This document shows positions 7,553 through 14,722 of a stretch of DNA of 64,000 bases, one piece after another. The first letter of the stretch is position 1; each line of letters begins with the position of its first letter. The notes beneath the pieces were generated by a model. The model did not search any database and was not told the origin of the DNA. It saw nothing but the letters and a program-made list of their open reading frames with translations. The stretch is from Kordiimonadales bacterium (GTDB taxonomy: Bacteria; Pseudomonadota; Alphaproteobacteria; Sphingomonadales; Kordiimonadaceae): assembly GCA_015485385.1 (NCBI GenBank), contig WFTS01000136.1, positions 1-64,000 of the forward strand. Direction: 5' to 3'. The translations under genes were made by a program, and so were the position numbers.

Positions 7553-9118
7553 ATGAAAACCCTGCCCCGGATTGTGACTGTATTTTTTCTTGCGCTTGGC
7601 GCAGCGCTTGTGCCGTCTGTTGGTGTGGTGGCGGCCGATAAAACCGTAACCCTCTTGTTCACCAATGATGTGGAAAGCGCATATGATCCGATCCCGGCAC
7701 ATTGGCGCGACGATATGGATATGATCGGCGGCATCGCGGAGATGACCACCCTTATTCGCTCTTACCGCAAAACCGAACCCAATGTGTTCTTGTTTGATGC
7801 AGGGGATATTTTTACCGGATCTTTAGCAAAAGAAACCAAGGGCGCGCTGGCTTTCGAGCTGATGACAACCATGGGCTATGATGCAATGGGCATTGGGAAT
7901 CACGAATTTGAATATGGCGTTGAAATTTTTGCTTGGGCGAAAAACCGAGCGCCGTTTCCTGTGCTGGGTGCCAATATGTTTTACCGGGGTACTGACCATC
8001 CGTTTGCCCAAGCGCACGCTATTATCGAACGCGGCGGCATAAGGATCGGCGTGATCGGCATTATGGGCCGGGACGCGGTTAGTGCGATCATTCCGTCAAA
8101 TATCGCAGCCCTTGATGTGCGGGACGAGGCCGCAGCGGTCCAGAAATCAGTAGATGCAATTCGGGATGATGTTGATCTTATTGTCTTGTTGACCCACGAA
8201 GGCAAAACCGCACCAATGCAAACTGACGCTGAAAGTGACCCGCGTCTGCAGCGTGATATTGATGCCGATATCCGCCTTGCCGGGGCTGTGAAAGGGGTTG
8301 ATATATTGCTGGCGGGTCACGCGGATGCGGGAACGCTTGCGCCCGTGGTCCACCCCAAAACGGGCACGCTGATTATGCAAACCTATGGGCAAGCAACGCA
8401 TTTGGGCTATTTGCAACTGGTGCTGGACGACACCACAGGCCGCATAAAATCTTATGACGGCACGTTGGTGCCGATAAATGCTGCCTCTTTAAAGCCAGAC
8501 CCTCTGATTGCGGCTAAATTGGCCAAATATCGCGCCCGTTTTCCAAAGCTGTTTGAAAAAGTTGGCACGTCGGGGGCTTTTATGGCGCGGAAATATATTG
8601 AAGAATCAGATGTGGGCAATCTGTTTGCCGATGTAATCCGCGAGGCCGCAGGCACACAGCTTTCTTTCATTCATGCGGGCAGTCTCAGGAAGGACATCCC
8701 AAAAGGGGATCTAACACGGGCTGACCTTTTAGACGTATATCCTTTTGTGGACGCTGTGATGCGTTTCACCATAACGGGTGCTCAGTTGCGCGATATTTTA
8801 GAGCAGTCCCTAAGCCAAGAGCGCGGCTTGATGCAGATATCGGGCTTTACCACTGGGTATGATTACACCCGGCCCCTAGGCCAGCGGTTGGTGTTCATGC
8901 GCTATGAAGGGCGGGACATTAAACCCGAGGACAGTTTTACAGCGGCAGCGCCCGGATTTTTGGCAGAAGGCGGCGACCTGTTCACCATGTTTGCTGAAAG
9001 CGGAAAGCAAACCCGCGTGGGAACGGTTGCGGATATTATCACTGCCTATTTCGCGCGCGGAGACATTGTTTTGCCGCCCAAGCAAGGCAGGCAGCTAGAT
9101 AAAGCAGCCGCCAAGTGA
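7553..9118 (+). CDS. Secreted 5'-nucleotidase / metallophosphatase family protein
   Basis: A 521-residue UshA-like protein: signal peptide (about 1-28, ending GVVAA), metallophosphatase domain, then a 5'-nucleotidase C-terminal domain with the substrate-binding stretch FLAEGGDLF. Metal-site motifs are FTNDVES (D39), AGDIFTG (D85), GNHEFE (N116, H117), LLTHEG and LAGHAD. Residue 41 is Glu where UshA-type enzymes have a metal-binding His (D-x-H), a real departure. The likely role is periplasmic hydrolysis of nucleotides or sugar nucleotides for phosphate and nucleoside scavenging. It sits alone, behind a long gap with repeats and an operator-like dyad, and ends in a hairpin. Confidence 0.88.
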   Translation: MKTLPRIVTVFFLALGAALVPSVGVVAADKTVTLLFTNDVESAYDPIPAHWRDDMDMIGGIAEMTTLIRSYRKTEPNVFLFDAGDIFTGSLAKETKGALAFELMTTMGYDAMGIGNHEFEYGVEIFAWAKNRAPFPVLGANMFYRGTDHPFAQAHAIIERGGIRIGVIGIMGRDAVSAIIPSNIAALDVRDEAAAVQKSVDAIRDDVDLIVLLTHEGKTAPMQTDAESDPRLQRDIDADIRLAGAVKGVDILLAGHADAGTLAPVVHPKTGTLIMQTYGQATHLGYLQLVLDDTTGRIKSYDGTLVPINAASLKPDPLIAAKLAKYRARFPKLFEKVGTSGAFMARKYIEESDVGNLFADVIREAAGTQLSFIHAGSLRKDIPKGDLTRADLLDVYPFVDAVMRFTITGAQLRDILEQSLSQERGLMQISGFTTGYDYTRPLGQRLVFMRYEGRDIKPEDSFTAAAPGFLAEGGDLFTMFAESGKQTRVGTVADIITAYFARGDIVLPPKQGRQLDKAAAK

Positions 9119-9129
9119 ATAAGAAGGGG

Positions 9130-9162
9130 GCTTAGCCTCGGCACACTATAGTGCTTCTAAGC
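9130..9162 (+). terminator. Hairpin after the 5'-nucleotidase gene
   Basis: GCTTAG-cctcg-GCAC-actata-GTGC-tt-CTAAGC forms a two-part stem 11 nt after the stop codon. The T-rich CTCTTTT comes about 10 nt later, so the terminator call is moderate. Confidence 0.5.
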
Positions 9163-9174
9163 ATAAAGGCCCTC

Positions 9175-9340
9175 TTTTGTGATCCCCCCTTTGTGAGCTC
9201 CCCTTGTGATCAGGGCGGGGGCGACGGCGCCCCGTCAGCTTTGCGCCTGCGCCCCGTCAGCTCCCCCCGTCAGCTTTCAGGGGAAGCCTCAGCCAGCTTT
9301 CAGGCGAAACCTACGCGGCGCTTGAGCGCCACTTGAGTAA
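9175..9340. repeat. Dispersed intergenic element, copy A
   Basis: This GC-rich stretch shares three blocks in the same order with 23731-23894: a 5' block TTTGTGATCCCCCC, a middle block with GTGATCAG and GCGCCCCG, and a 3' block TTTCAGGCGAAACCTA followed by GCGGCGCTTGAGCGCC and CTTGAGTA. The 3' block contains a small hairpin GGCGC-ttga-GCGCC whose stem survives in the other copy through a G-U change. Internally CCCGTCAGCT repeats three times. It lies between convergent genes. Confidence 0.8.
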
Positions 9341-9358
9341 CGCCCGCTTGGAAAGACG

Positions 9359-10156
9359 TTAGTTTGCTAATATCTGTGGATTGGCCGTATTTTCTTGTGG
9401 CGCTTGGGCGGGGTTTAGAAGTTGGTTCCAAGCTGCAAGATCGCCATTGGAGAGCGAGGCTTTTTGTTTTAACTTTCTGGCGTCAAGCACGGTCATTACG
9501 CCGCGACCAACTTGGCAAACCCCTTCTTTTTGAAGGCCCCTTAAAATTCGGTTCATATGGACTTTCGACGTGCCGACGAGATCAGCTAATATTTCCTGTG
9601 TAACCGAAATGGACACACTATAAGGCCGTAAGTCGCCATATAAAGAGAGGCTGATTATGATAAATTCACGGCATAAGCGCTCTTCGGCGCTATTATGGGT
9701 TAATTCGTAACATTTTCTGGAAAGCCGCCACAACACACGGGCGGTTACGGCTTGAAAATATTTAAAAAAAGCGTCTTCACGGCGGACATACTGCGTGAAT
9801 ATATCCATATCAATAGAACACAGGGTTACCTCCCCCATGGCACGCACTTTATAGTTAATGTTTTTGTCAAAAAACGCTGGAAATCCTAGTATTTTACCCG
9901 AATTATAAAGGCCGCCTATCGTGCGGTCACCCTTTTCATTGGTCCGGAAAGTAAAGGCCCAGCCTTTGTGAATGTGAGAAATTCTGTCACTGCCAGCGAC
10001 TGTGTTCAGCAGGTGGTTGGGCGCCAATTTATGCTGATGTATGGTGAGGCGGGGGCCGGGCATGCGAACGTTATTGGGGAAGACACAGCCCAAAGCATCA
10101 TCATGATGCGAGCATAACTTGCACAGTTTCGTCAAAGATATCTTCCCATTTAACAA
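9359..10156 (-). CDS. Crp/Fnr-family regulator with an FNR-type cysteine cluster
   Basis: A 265-residue protein: an N-terminal segment with C12-x2-C15-x8-C24, a cyclic-nucleotide-fold domain (about 35-150) with C113 at the position of the fourth FNR ligand, and a winged HTH near 180-225 (VTQEILADLVGTSKVHMNRI). The four cysteines suggest an oxygen-labile [4Fe-4S] cluster, as in FNR and FnrL, although the x8 spacing is slightly long. The recognition helix has SKVHMNR, not the FNR-type ETxSR, so its DNA site probably differs from TTGAT-N4-ATCAA. The start is TTG at 10156 with GAGG upstream; starting at the next ATG (MPGPRL) would delete the cysteine cluster. It is divergent from the STAS gene. 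Confidence 0.88.
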   Translation of the reverse strand: MLNGKISLTKLCKLCSHHDDALGCVFPNNVRMPGPRLTIHQHKLAPNHLLNTVAGSDRISHIHKGWAFTFRTNEKGDRTIGGLYNSGKILGFPAFFDKNINYKVRAMGEVTLCSIDMDIFTQYVRREDAFFKYFQAVTARVLWRLSRKCYELTHNSAEERLCREFIIISLSLYGDLRPYSVSISVTQEILADLVGTSKVHMNRILRGLQKEGVCQVGRGVMTVLDARKLKQKASLSNGDLAAWNQLLNPAQAPQENTANPQILAN

Positions 10157-10201
10157 GGCGCCTCACACGCACCTATACTTGTACCTATTCAATATTAGGC
10201 C

Positions 10202-10216
10202 TGTTAACTCATAACA
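10202..10216. promoter_or_regulatory. Dyad TGTTA-N5-TAACA upstream of the Crp-family gene
   Basis: TGTTA (10202-10206) and TAACA (10212-10216) are a perfect dyad with a 5-nt spacer, about 46 bp upstream of the TTG start of the regulator. The size and symmetry suit a homodimeric regulator, possibly autoregulation. A second dyad CCTA-N8-TAGG lies immediately closer to the gene. Confidence 0.45.
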
Positions 10217-10320
10217 AAACCCCAAAAAGTTAATCTATGTTATTAATAAAGTGAACTATAGCGCCTGTATTTGACTGTAGCGGTTATTTTCTAAAGGGTA
10301 AACAACCTCAGATATAGACG

Positions 10321-10374
10321 AAATACTACAAGAGTTTATATGGCTTAAGCATGATTTATAATAGCGTAGTATTT
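10321..10374. repeat. 9-bp inverted repeat AAATACTAC / GTAGTATTT
   Basis: Perfect inverted repeat, arms at 10321-10329 and 10366-10374, separated by 36 AT-rich bases, in the middle of the divergent region. It could be a looped operator or a weak hairpin. Confidence 0.5.
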
Positions 10375-10466
10375 TCAAAGCAGTAATAGTTTGTTTGTCT
10401 TTATATATATCATGAAATAGTCAACTTGAGGTTAACATAGGTTAGTAAATAAGATGTATAAGTTGC

Positions 10467-10663
10467 CCCTCGCCAAGCAAGACAAGAGGGTGTTACACTT
10501 TACCTAAGGACAGTTTTCCCTTGGGGGTCTTTTGAATTACCGGATGTGAGCGGTAATATTCAATTTTTCAAAAACCTAGGTCTCGGAAAATTCGGGGGGA
10601 TTTTCGCGGTAAGGCTGGTGGCTAACGCCTTCAGTCTTACCGTGCGTAATTTTTAAAAATTAC
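10467..10663 (+). ncRNA. Structured 5' leader of the STAS gene, candidate cis-regulatory RNA
   Basis: Six successive hairpins can be drawn by eye: CCCTC/GAGGG (10467-10490); CCTAAGG/CCTTGGG (10503-10525); ATTACCG/CGGTAAT (10536-10557); GAAAAT/ATTTTC (10586-10605); CGGTAAG...CTTACCG with inner CTG/CAG and GGC/GCC pairs (10607-10642); and the perfect 18-nt palindrome GTAATTTTTAAAAATTAC (10646-10663). The last one directly abuts the Shine-Dalgarno AGGAGG (10664-10669). Arms of the third and fifth hairpins can swap partners (ATTACCG with CGGTAAG, CGGTAAT with CTTACCG), giving alternative folds. It matches no riboswitch core I know. Confidence 0.55.
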
Positions 10664-10676
10664 AGGAGGCGGAAAT

Positions 10677-11162
10677 ATGAATTATCAAATTCAAAAAGAA
10701 GGGGAAACCCTAATGCAGGCCAGTGAATTCGACGGTGAATTCGACGGTGAATTTACCATGGAAAACTGTATGGGCAGTGATCTGAAAGTTCAGGTTACCG
10801 GGGATTTGAATTTTGGCGATCACGGCGAATGGCGTGAAATGTTTGAATATATTTTGGCGATGAAACCGCAGAAGATCAGCTTGGACCTGACAGATCTGGT
10901 TGCGTTTGATTCTGCGGCGCTTGGGCTGATTTTAATTTTTCATGCCAAAGCCGTAAATGAAAAAATAAAATTTGAGATTATTCAGCCTGAGACAGGGTTT
11001 TTGCGACATGCTTTAGGCTGTACGGATATCATCTGTCCTACCGGCGTTCGTTGTAACCCCGCAGCCTGCCATCCAAACCGCATGTATCCCGGGCAGATTA
11101 TTGATACCCCAGCCAAGCTTGAAGATTGGGAAGGGGTTTTCGGGTTTCTTCAGGTGAATTGA
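10677..11162 (+). CDS. STAS-domain (anti-anti-sigma-like) protein with a cysteine-rich tail
   Basis: 161 residues. Residues 36-114 form a STAS domain: strand LKVQVTGDLNF, then ISLDLTDLVAFDSAALGLI, where S79 sits at the phosphorylated serine position of SpoIIAA-like proteins. A tail follows with C115, C120, C126, C131 and H132, then a polar end. Such domains relay signals by binding anti-sigma kinases or act as parts of signalling complexes; the cysteines could hold zinc or an Fe-S cluster, or sense redox. No partner kinase or sigma factor is adjacent. The start at 10677 has a perfect AGGAGG. The first 27 residues include a duplicated EFDG encoded by a DNA duplication. Orthologues are unknown to me. 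Confidence 0.75.
   Translation: MNYQIQKEGETLMQASEFDGEFDGEFTMENCMGSDLKVQVTGDLNFGDHGEWREMFEYILAMKPQKISLDLTDLVAFDSAALGLILIFHAKAVNEKIKFEIIQPETGFLRHALGCTDIICPTGVRCNPAACHPNRMYPGQIIDTPAKLEDWEGVFGFLQVN
10725..10757. repeat. In-frame 12-bp duplication in the STAS gene
   Basis: GAATTCGACGGT at 10725-10736 is repeated exactly at 10737-10748 and begins a third time (GAATTTACC). It encodes EFDG-EFDG-EFT in the linker before the STAS domain. Confidence 0.9.
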
Positions 11163-11171
11163 AAATCCTTA

Positions 11172-11232
11172 TAGATGTGAGCCTCATACATATGAGCCCC
11201 ATATTTATGAGATTATATTATGAGACTATAAA
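11172..11232. repeat. Degenerate 13-17 bp tandem repeat after the STAS gene
   Basis: Four variants of ATGTGAGCCTCATAC / ATATGAGCCCCATATTT / ATGAGATTATATT / ATGAGACTATAAA run head to tail, starting 9 bp after the stop codon. The gap lies between convergent genes. Confidence 0.6.
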
Positions 11233-11274
11233 AGACACGTGGGACTGCGGGGTTTGCTTTGCAGTTCTGCGCCT

Positions 11275-11694
11275 TTAAGAAACCGGCTCTAGCAGGTCTT
11301 TGTTCATCAGCTTGGCCTCAAAGGCTTGGAGGTCTTGCTCCAAGTCATGAATAAGCTCCAATTCAAACTTGCGGTCTGCAAGCGTGCGTGACAGCGGTTG
11401 ATGCGCGCCGTTTTGGGTTTTTAACTTTACTTCTAAAAGCAGGTTTTTGGCGTCTAAAATATCGTGGGCGATGGACGGCCTGTTTAATTCGAATAAGGTT
11501 GTTAGTTTGTTTTGGGCTTCGTCGCTTTGTGTAACATCTGCGCTTTGTACGCGGGCAAGCGTTTCCATTTTATCGAAGGCGGCCCGTATTTTACTGACCT
11601 TCAGTTCCAGCGCAGCCTCTAATTGGCCCACTTTACTTTCTTCAGAAATACGTTTTGTCGAATCCCGAAGAGTGTTTTCAAATCCAAAATGCAT
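11275..11694 (-). CDS. Hypothetical helical/coiled-coil protein
   Basis: 139 residues, no signal peptide and no membrane segment. It is almost entirely charged helix with heptad-like spacing (for example SKVGQLEAALELKVSKIRAA and FELELIHDLEQDLQAFEAKL). The ATG at 11694 has GGAGG 9 nt upstream, so translation is well supported. I do not recognise the family. It is convergent with the STAS gene and divergent from the LysR gene, so it could be the LysR target; that is inference from position only. Confidence 0.7.
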   Translation of the reverse strand: MHFGFENTLRDSTKRISEESKVGQLEAALELKVSKIRAAFDKMETLARVQSADVTQSDEAQNKLTTLFELNRPSIAHDILDAKNLLLEVKLKTQNGAHQPLSRTLADRKFELELIHDLEQDLQAFEAKLMNKDLLEPVS

Positions 11695-11820
11695 AGCGTG
11701 CCTCCAATGTGTTTTTCACCATGGATCAAACGTAAGCCCTAAATAATATTTTAAAAGCGAATATATTTGATATATAATATCGAATATTTAGATTTAAAAT
11801 AGGATTTGGAGGGCAAACGC

Positions 11821-12708
11821 GTGGATATTACGCAAGCCAAAACCTTTTTAACCATTGTTGAACAGCGCAATTTTAACCGAGCCGCAGAGAAGCTGTTTGT
11901 GACCCAGTCTACCGTAAGTGCGCGGGTGAAAACGCTGGAAAACGAGCTTGGTTGCACATTGTTTGTGCGCAATAAGGCAGGCGTAACCTTAACGAGCGCG
12001 GCGAAGCGGTTTGAAAAACATGCTCAATCCATTGTGCAACTGTGGAACCACGCCCGGCGTGAGATTGCAGCGGGTGAAAAGATCGACCAATCGATCACTA
12101 TTGGTGCGCGCTTTGGTCTGTGGGAACCCCTTTTGCTGGATTGGTTGCCTGCTTTGAAAGACAAATTTCCGCGCGCGATGATTGGTGCTCGCATTGGAAC
12201 AGCCGATTCGCTGATCCAGCAAATGCACAGCGGGGCGATGGATGTGTGTTTGGTATATGCGCCGTTTAGCAATCCGGGCCTACGGGTTATAAAATTGTTT
12301 GATGAGCAGTTTATTCTGCTGTCCAGTAAAGAGACAAAGCCAGATTTAGGCGTGACCCATTTGCCGTCCACCAGTGCGCTGCCAGACGATTATATATATG
12401 TCGATTGGGGCAATGAATTTGCCCGGCAACATGCGCTTTTATACCCGAATTATACCGGCAGCCTGTTATCGGCTAATTTGGGCGCGTTGGCGCAGGCTTT
12501 GATTATCAGCACACAAGGCGCAGGATACCTGCCACTGCGAACGGCTGCCGAGGCTATGGCGCACGGTGACTTGCACAGGCTAGTGGATGCACCCTCCATC
12601 ACGCTGCCGGTTTATATGGTGTATAGCGAACTGATGGAGGCCGACACGCTGGCCTATATCCAAACAAGCCTAACCGAGCGCTGCGGCGATTTTAGCGGTG
12701 GTCTTTAA
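11821..12708 (+). CDS. LysR-family transcriptional regulator
   Basis: 295 residues. The N-terminal winged HTH (about 1-60) reads DITQAKTFLTIVEQRNFNRAAEKLFVTQSTVSARVKTLE, the classic LysR pattern; the remainder is a periplasmic-binding-like effector domain. The GTG at 11821 is chosen because GGAGGG lies 9 nt upstream and the protein then begins right at the HTH; an in-frame TTG at 11806 would bury that site. The divergent neighbour (small helical protein) is a natural candidate target, with a 126-bp AT-rich gap between them. The effector is not predictable. Confidence 0.92.
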   Translation: MDITQAKTFLTIVEQRNFNRAAEKLFVTQSTVSARVKTLENELGCTLFVRNKAGVTLTSAAKRFEKHAQSIVQLWNHARREIAAGEKIDQSITIGARFGLWEPLLLDWLPALKDKFPRAMIGARIGTADSLIQQMHSGAMDVCLVYAPFSNPGLRVIKLFDEQFILLSSKETKPDLGVTHLPSTSALPDDYIYVDWGNEFARQHALLYPNYTGSLLSANLGALAQALIISTQGAGYLPLRTAAEAMAHGDLHRLVDAPSITLPVYMVYSELMEADTLAYIQTSLTERCGDFSGGL

Positions 12709-12793
12709 AGGGGGATTAAAGCGGTTATCAGGCAGTGAAAGCGTGCGATTTTCGGCCCTAGTATAAAGAAGCCCTTCAGGCGTATAGATTAGC

Positions 12794-12822
12794 TTGCAAA
12801 GCGCAGAACTACGCTGTATACA
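12794..12822 (+). promoter_or_regulatory. Promoter of rpmI-rplT
   Basis: TTGCAA (12794-12799), a 17-nt spacer, and TATACA (12817-12822), about 85 nt upstream of rpmI. The match to a housekeeping promoter is good, and infC, often first in this operon, is absent, so rpmI needs its own promoter here. Confidence 0.65.
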
Positions 12823-12908
12823 CCCCCATTCGCAGAATCGTCCGGCTGAGGTAATGGGCTGCCGTGGTGATTCTTAACAGACACTCTTTACTTATGTGAG
12901 GACTGAAA

Positions 12909-13106
12909 ATGCCCAAGATGAAGACAAAATCGAGCGTTAAAAAGCGCTTCAAGTTAACCGCCACTGGTAAAGTGCGCGCCACCCAAGCTGGTAAACAGCA
13001 CGGTATGATCAAGCGCACCAACAAGCAAATCCGCGACCTGCGTGGCACCACAATCCTCAAGGACTGTGACGCCCGTATCGTTAAAAAGTTTATGCCCTAC
13101 GGCTAA
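12909..13106 (+). CDS. rpmI: 50S ribosomal protein L35
   Basis: 65 residues, strongly basic: [20 protein letters not shown], then [20 protein letters not shown]. It is standard L35 by length and wording. The ATG at 12909 follows GTGAGGACTGAAA. It lies 44 bp before rplT in the usual rpmI-rplT-pheST order. Confidence 0.97.
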   Translation: MPKMKTKSSVKKRFKLTATGKVRATQAGKQHGMIKRTNKQIRDLRGTTILKDCDARIVKKFMPYG

Positions 13107-13150
13107 GGCCGCTACCCGCATACCAATTTTCAGGATTTAGGAGAAATATC

Positions 13151-13510
13151 ATGGCTCGTGTTAAACGCGGTGTAGTATCGCACGCTCGTCACAAGAAGGT
13201 ACTCGAAGAAGCCAAAGGCTATCGGGGCCGCCGTAAGAATACCATTAAAGTTGCTCGTCAGGCTGTTGAAAAAGCAGGCCAGTATGCATACCGCGACCGC
13301 AAGGCCAAGAAGCGCACCTTCCGCGCCCTTTGGATCCAGCGCATTAACGCGGGTTCACGCGCGCTGGGCTTGCCGTACGGCCAGTTTATGCACGGGCTGA
13401 GCCTCGCAGGCGTTGAATTAGACCGTAAAGTCCTAAGTGACCTTGCTGTCCACGAACAAGCCGCTTTTGCAAGCTTAGTAGAACAGGCCAAGGCCGCTCT
13501 AGCTAAGTAA
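13151..13510 (+). CDS. rplT: 50S ribosomal protein L20
   Basis: 119 residues: [40 protein letters not shown] and [13 protein letters not shown] are hallmark L20 sequences. It is an early-assembly 23S rRNA-binding protein; in other bacteria it represses its own operon. The ribosome-binding site GGAGAAAT precedes the ATG. A hairpin terminator follows before pheS. Confidence 0.98.
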   Translation: MARVKRGVVSHARHKKVLEEAKGYRGRRKNTIKVARQAVEKAGQYAYRDRKAKKRTFRALWIQRINAGSRALGLPYGQFMHGLSLAGVELDRKVLSDLAVHEQAAFASLVEQAKAALAK

Positions 13511-13565
13511 GCTCGGTTTATTTTAAACCAAAGCTGGGTCACGGACGTGACCAATGTTATTTAGA

Positions 13566-13604
13566 GGGGCCTTCGCCGGTTTGGCGGGGTCCCTTTTCTT
13601 ATTT
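13566..13604 (+). terminator. Terminator or attenuator between rplT and pheS
   Basis: Outer stem GGGGCC/GGTCCC (13566-13571, 13588-13593) and inner stem CGCC/GGCG, followed by TTTTCTTATTTT. It could end the ribosomal transcript or act as an attenuator for pheST; no leader peptide rich in Phe codons is visible in front of it. Confidence 0.8.
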
Positions 13605-13642
13605 TAACGCAATATATTTTTGATTTGGTGAACGGAAAATCC

Positions 13643-14722
13643 ATGCAGGACCAAATTTCATCCCTTCGGAGCATTATCGAGGACGAGGTAGGCGCAGCAA
13701 ATGATCTTGCTGCTCTTGAGGCCGTTCGCGTTGCGACTTTGGGCAAAAAAGGCAGTGTCTCAGGCTTGATGAAAGGCCTCGGCGGCATGAGCCCTGACGA
13801 ACGCAAAACCATGGGGCCCCTCCTGAATGCGCTCAAGGGCGAGGTCGCAACTCTGATCGCCGCGCGCAAGGCTGTTTTGGAGGATGCGGCTTTAGACGCG
13901 CGTCTGAAAACCGAACGCCTAGACATTACATTGCCGGTTTTGGACCATCCAAGCGGTAGTGTTCATCCTATCAGCCAAGTGATGGACGAAATTGCTGAAA
14001 TTTTTGCGGGCCTTGGGTTTGATGTGGCCGAAGGGCCAGATTTGGAAAGCGATTTCCATAATTTTACCGCGCTCAATATCCCGCCTGAGCATCCTGCGCG
14101 CCAAGATCATGATACTTTCTACCTAGCCCCGGATGCGAACGGGGACCGTAAGGTTCTTAGGACCCACACCAGCCCGGTGCAAATCCGCACAATGATGTCA
14201 AAAGAGCCGCCGATCCGCATTATCGCGCCCGGCCGCACATACCGTAGCGACTCGGATGCGACTCATACGCCGATGTTCCATCAGGTTGAAGGTTTGGTGA
14301 TCGACAAGGATACGCATTTGGGCCACTTGAAGGGCACTTTGGAAGCCTTCCTCAAGGCCTTCTTTGAGGTGGACGCTGTGACCCTGCGTTTGCGCCCAAG
14401 TTATTTCCCTTTCACGGAACCATCGATGGAAGTGGATGTGCAGTGCAGCTTTGATGGCGGTATGGTGAAAATCGGGGACGGCAACGACTGGCTTGAGATT
14501 TTGGGCTCTGGCATGGTCAATACCAAAGTCTTGGAGGCCTGCGATCTTGATCCAACCGTTTATCAGGGTTTCGCTTTTGGTTGCGGTATCGACCGCTTGG
14601 CGATGCTGAAATACGGCATGAATGACCTGCGCGCTTTCTTTGATGCCGACCTCAACTGGCTTAGGCATTACGGCTTTAGGGCGCTTGATTTGCCGACAAT
14701 CGCAGGGGGGCTCAGCCGATGA
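13643..14722 (+). CDS. pheS: Phenylalanine-tRNA ligase alpha subunit
   Basis: 359 residues. An N-terminal coiled-coil (tRNA-binding) region is followed by the class II catalytic core: motif 2 around ITAPGR-like [25 protein letters not shown], motif 3 [17 protein letters not shown] near the C-terminus, and [14 protein letters not shown] for phenylalanine binding. Forms an alpha2-beta2 enzyme with PheT. The ATG at 13643 gives [15 protein letters not shown] and GTG codons upstream have no better ribosome-binding site. The stop overlaps the pheT start by 4 bp. Confidence 0.97.
   Translation: MQDQISSLRSIIEDEVGAANDLAALEAVRVATLGKKGSVSGLMKGLGGMSPDERKTMGPLLNALKGEVATLIAARKAVLEDAALDARLKTERLDITLPVLDHPSGSVHPISQVMDEIAEIFAGLGFDVAEGPDLESDFHNFTALNIPPEHPARQDHDTFYLAPDANGDRKVLRTHTSPVQIRTMMSKEPPIRIIAPGRTYRSDSDATHTPMFHQVEGLVIDKDTHLGHLKGTLEAFLKAFFEVDAVTLRLRPSYFPFTEPSMEVDVQCSFDGGMVKIGDGNDWLEILGSGMVNTKVLEACDLDPTVYQGFAFGCGIDRLAMLKYGMNDLRAFFDADLNWLRHYGFRALDLPTIAGGLSR

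Larger units (their letters stand above)
10157..10466. other. AT-rich divergent intergenic region between the Crp-family and STAS genes
   Basis: No gene is visible in 10157-10676. The first 310 bp are AT-rich and hold several dyads, listed separately. A candidate plus-strand promoter TTAACA-N17-TGTATA ends near 10460, which would place the start of transcription just before the hairpin-rich leader; this is a pattern match only. Confidence 0.5.

Noticed and set aside
10467-10663. Known riboswitch (cyclic di-GMP GEMM and similar) in the STAS leader
   Set aside because: A partial resemblance to a GGTA...TACC stem exists, but the conserved core bases are missing.
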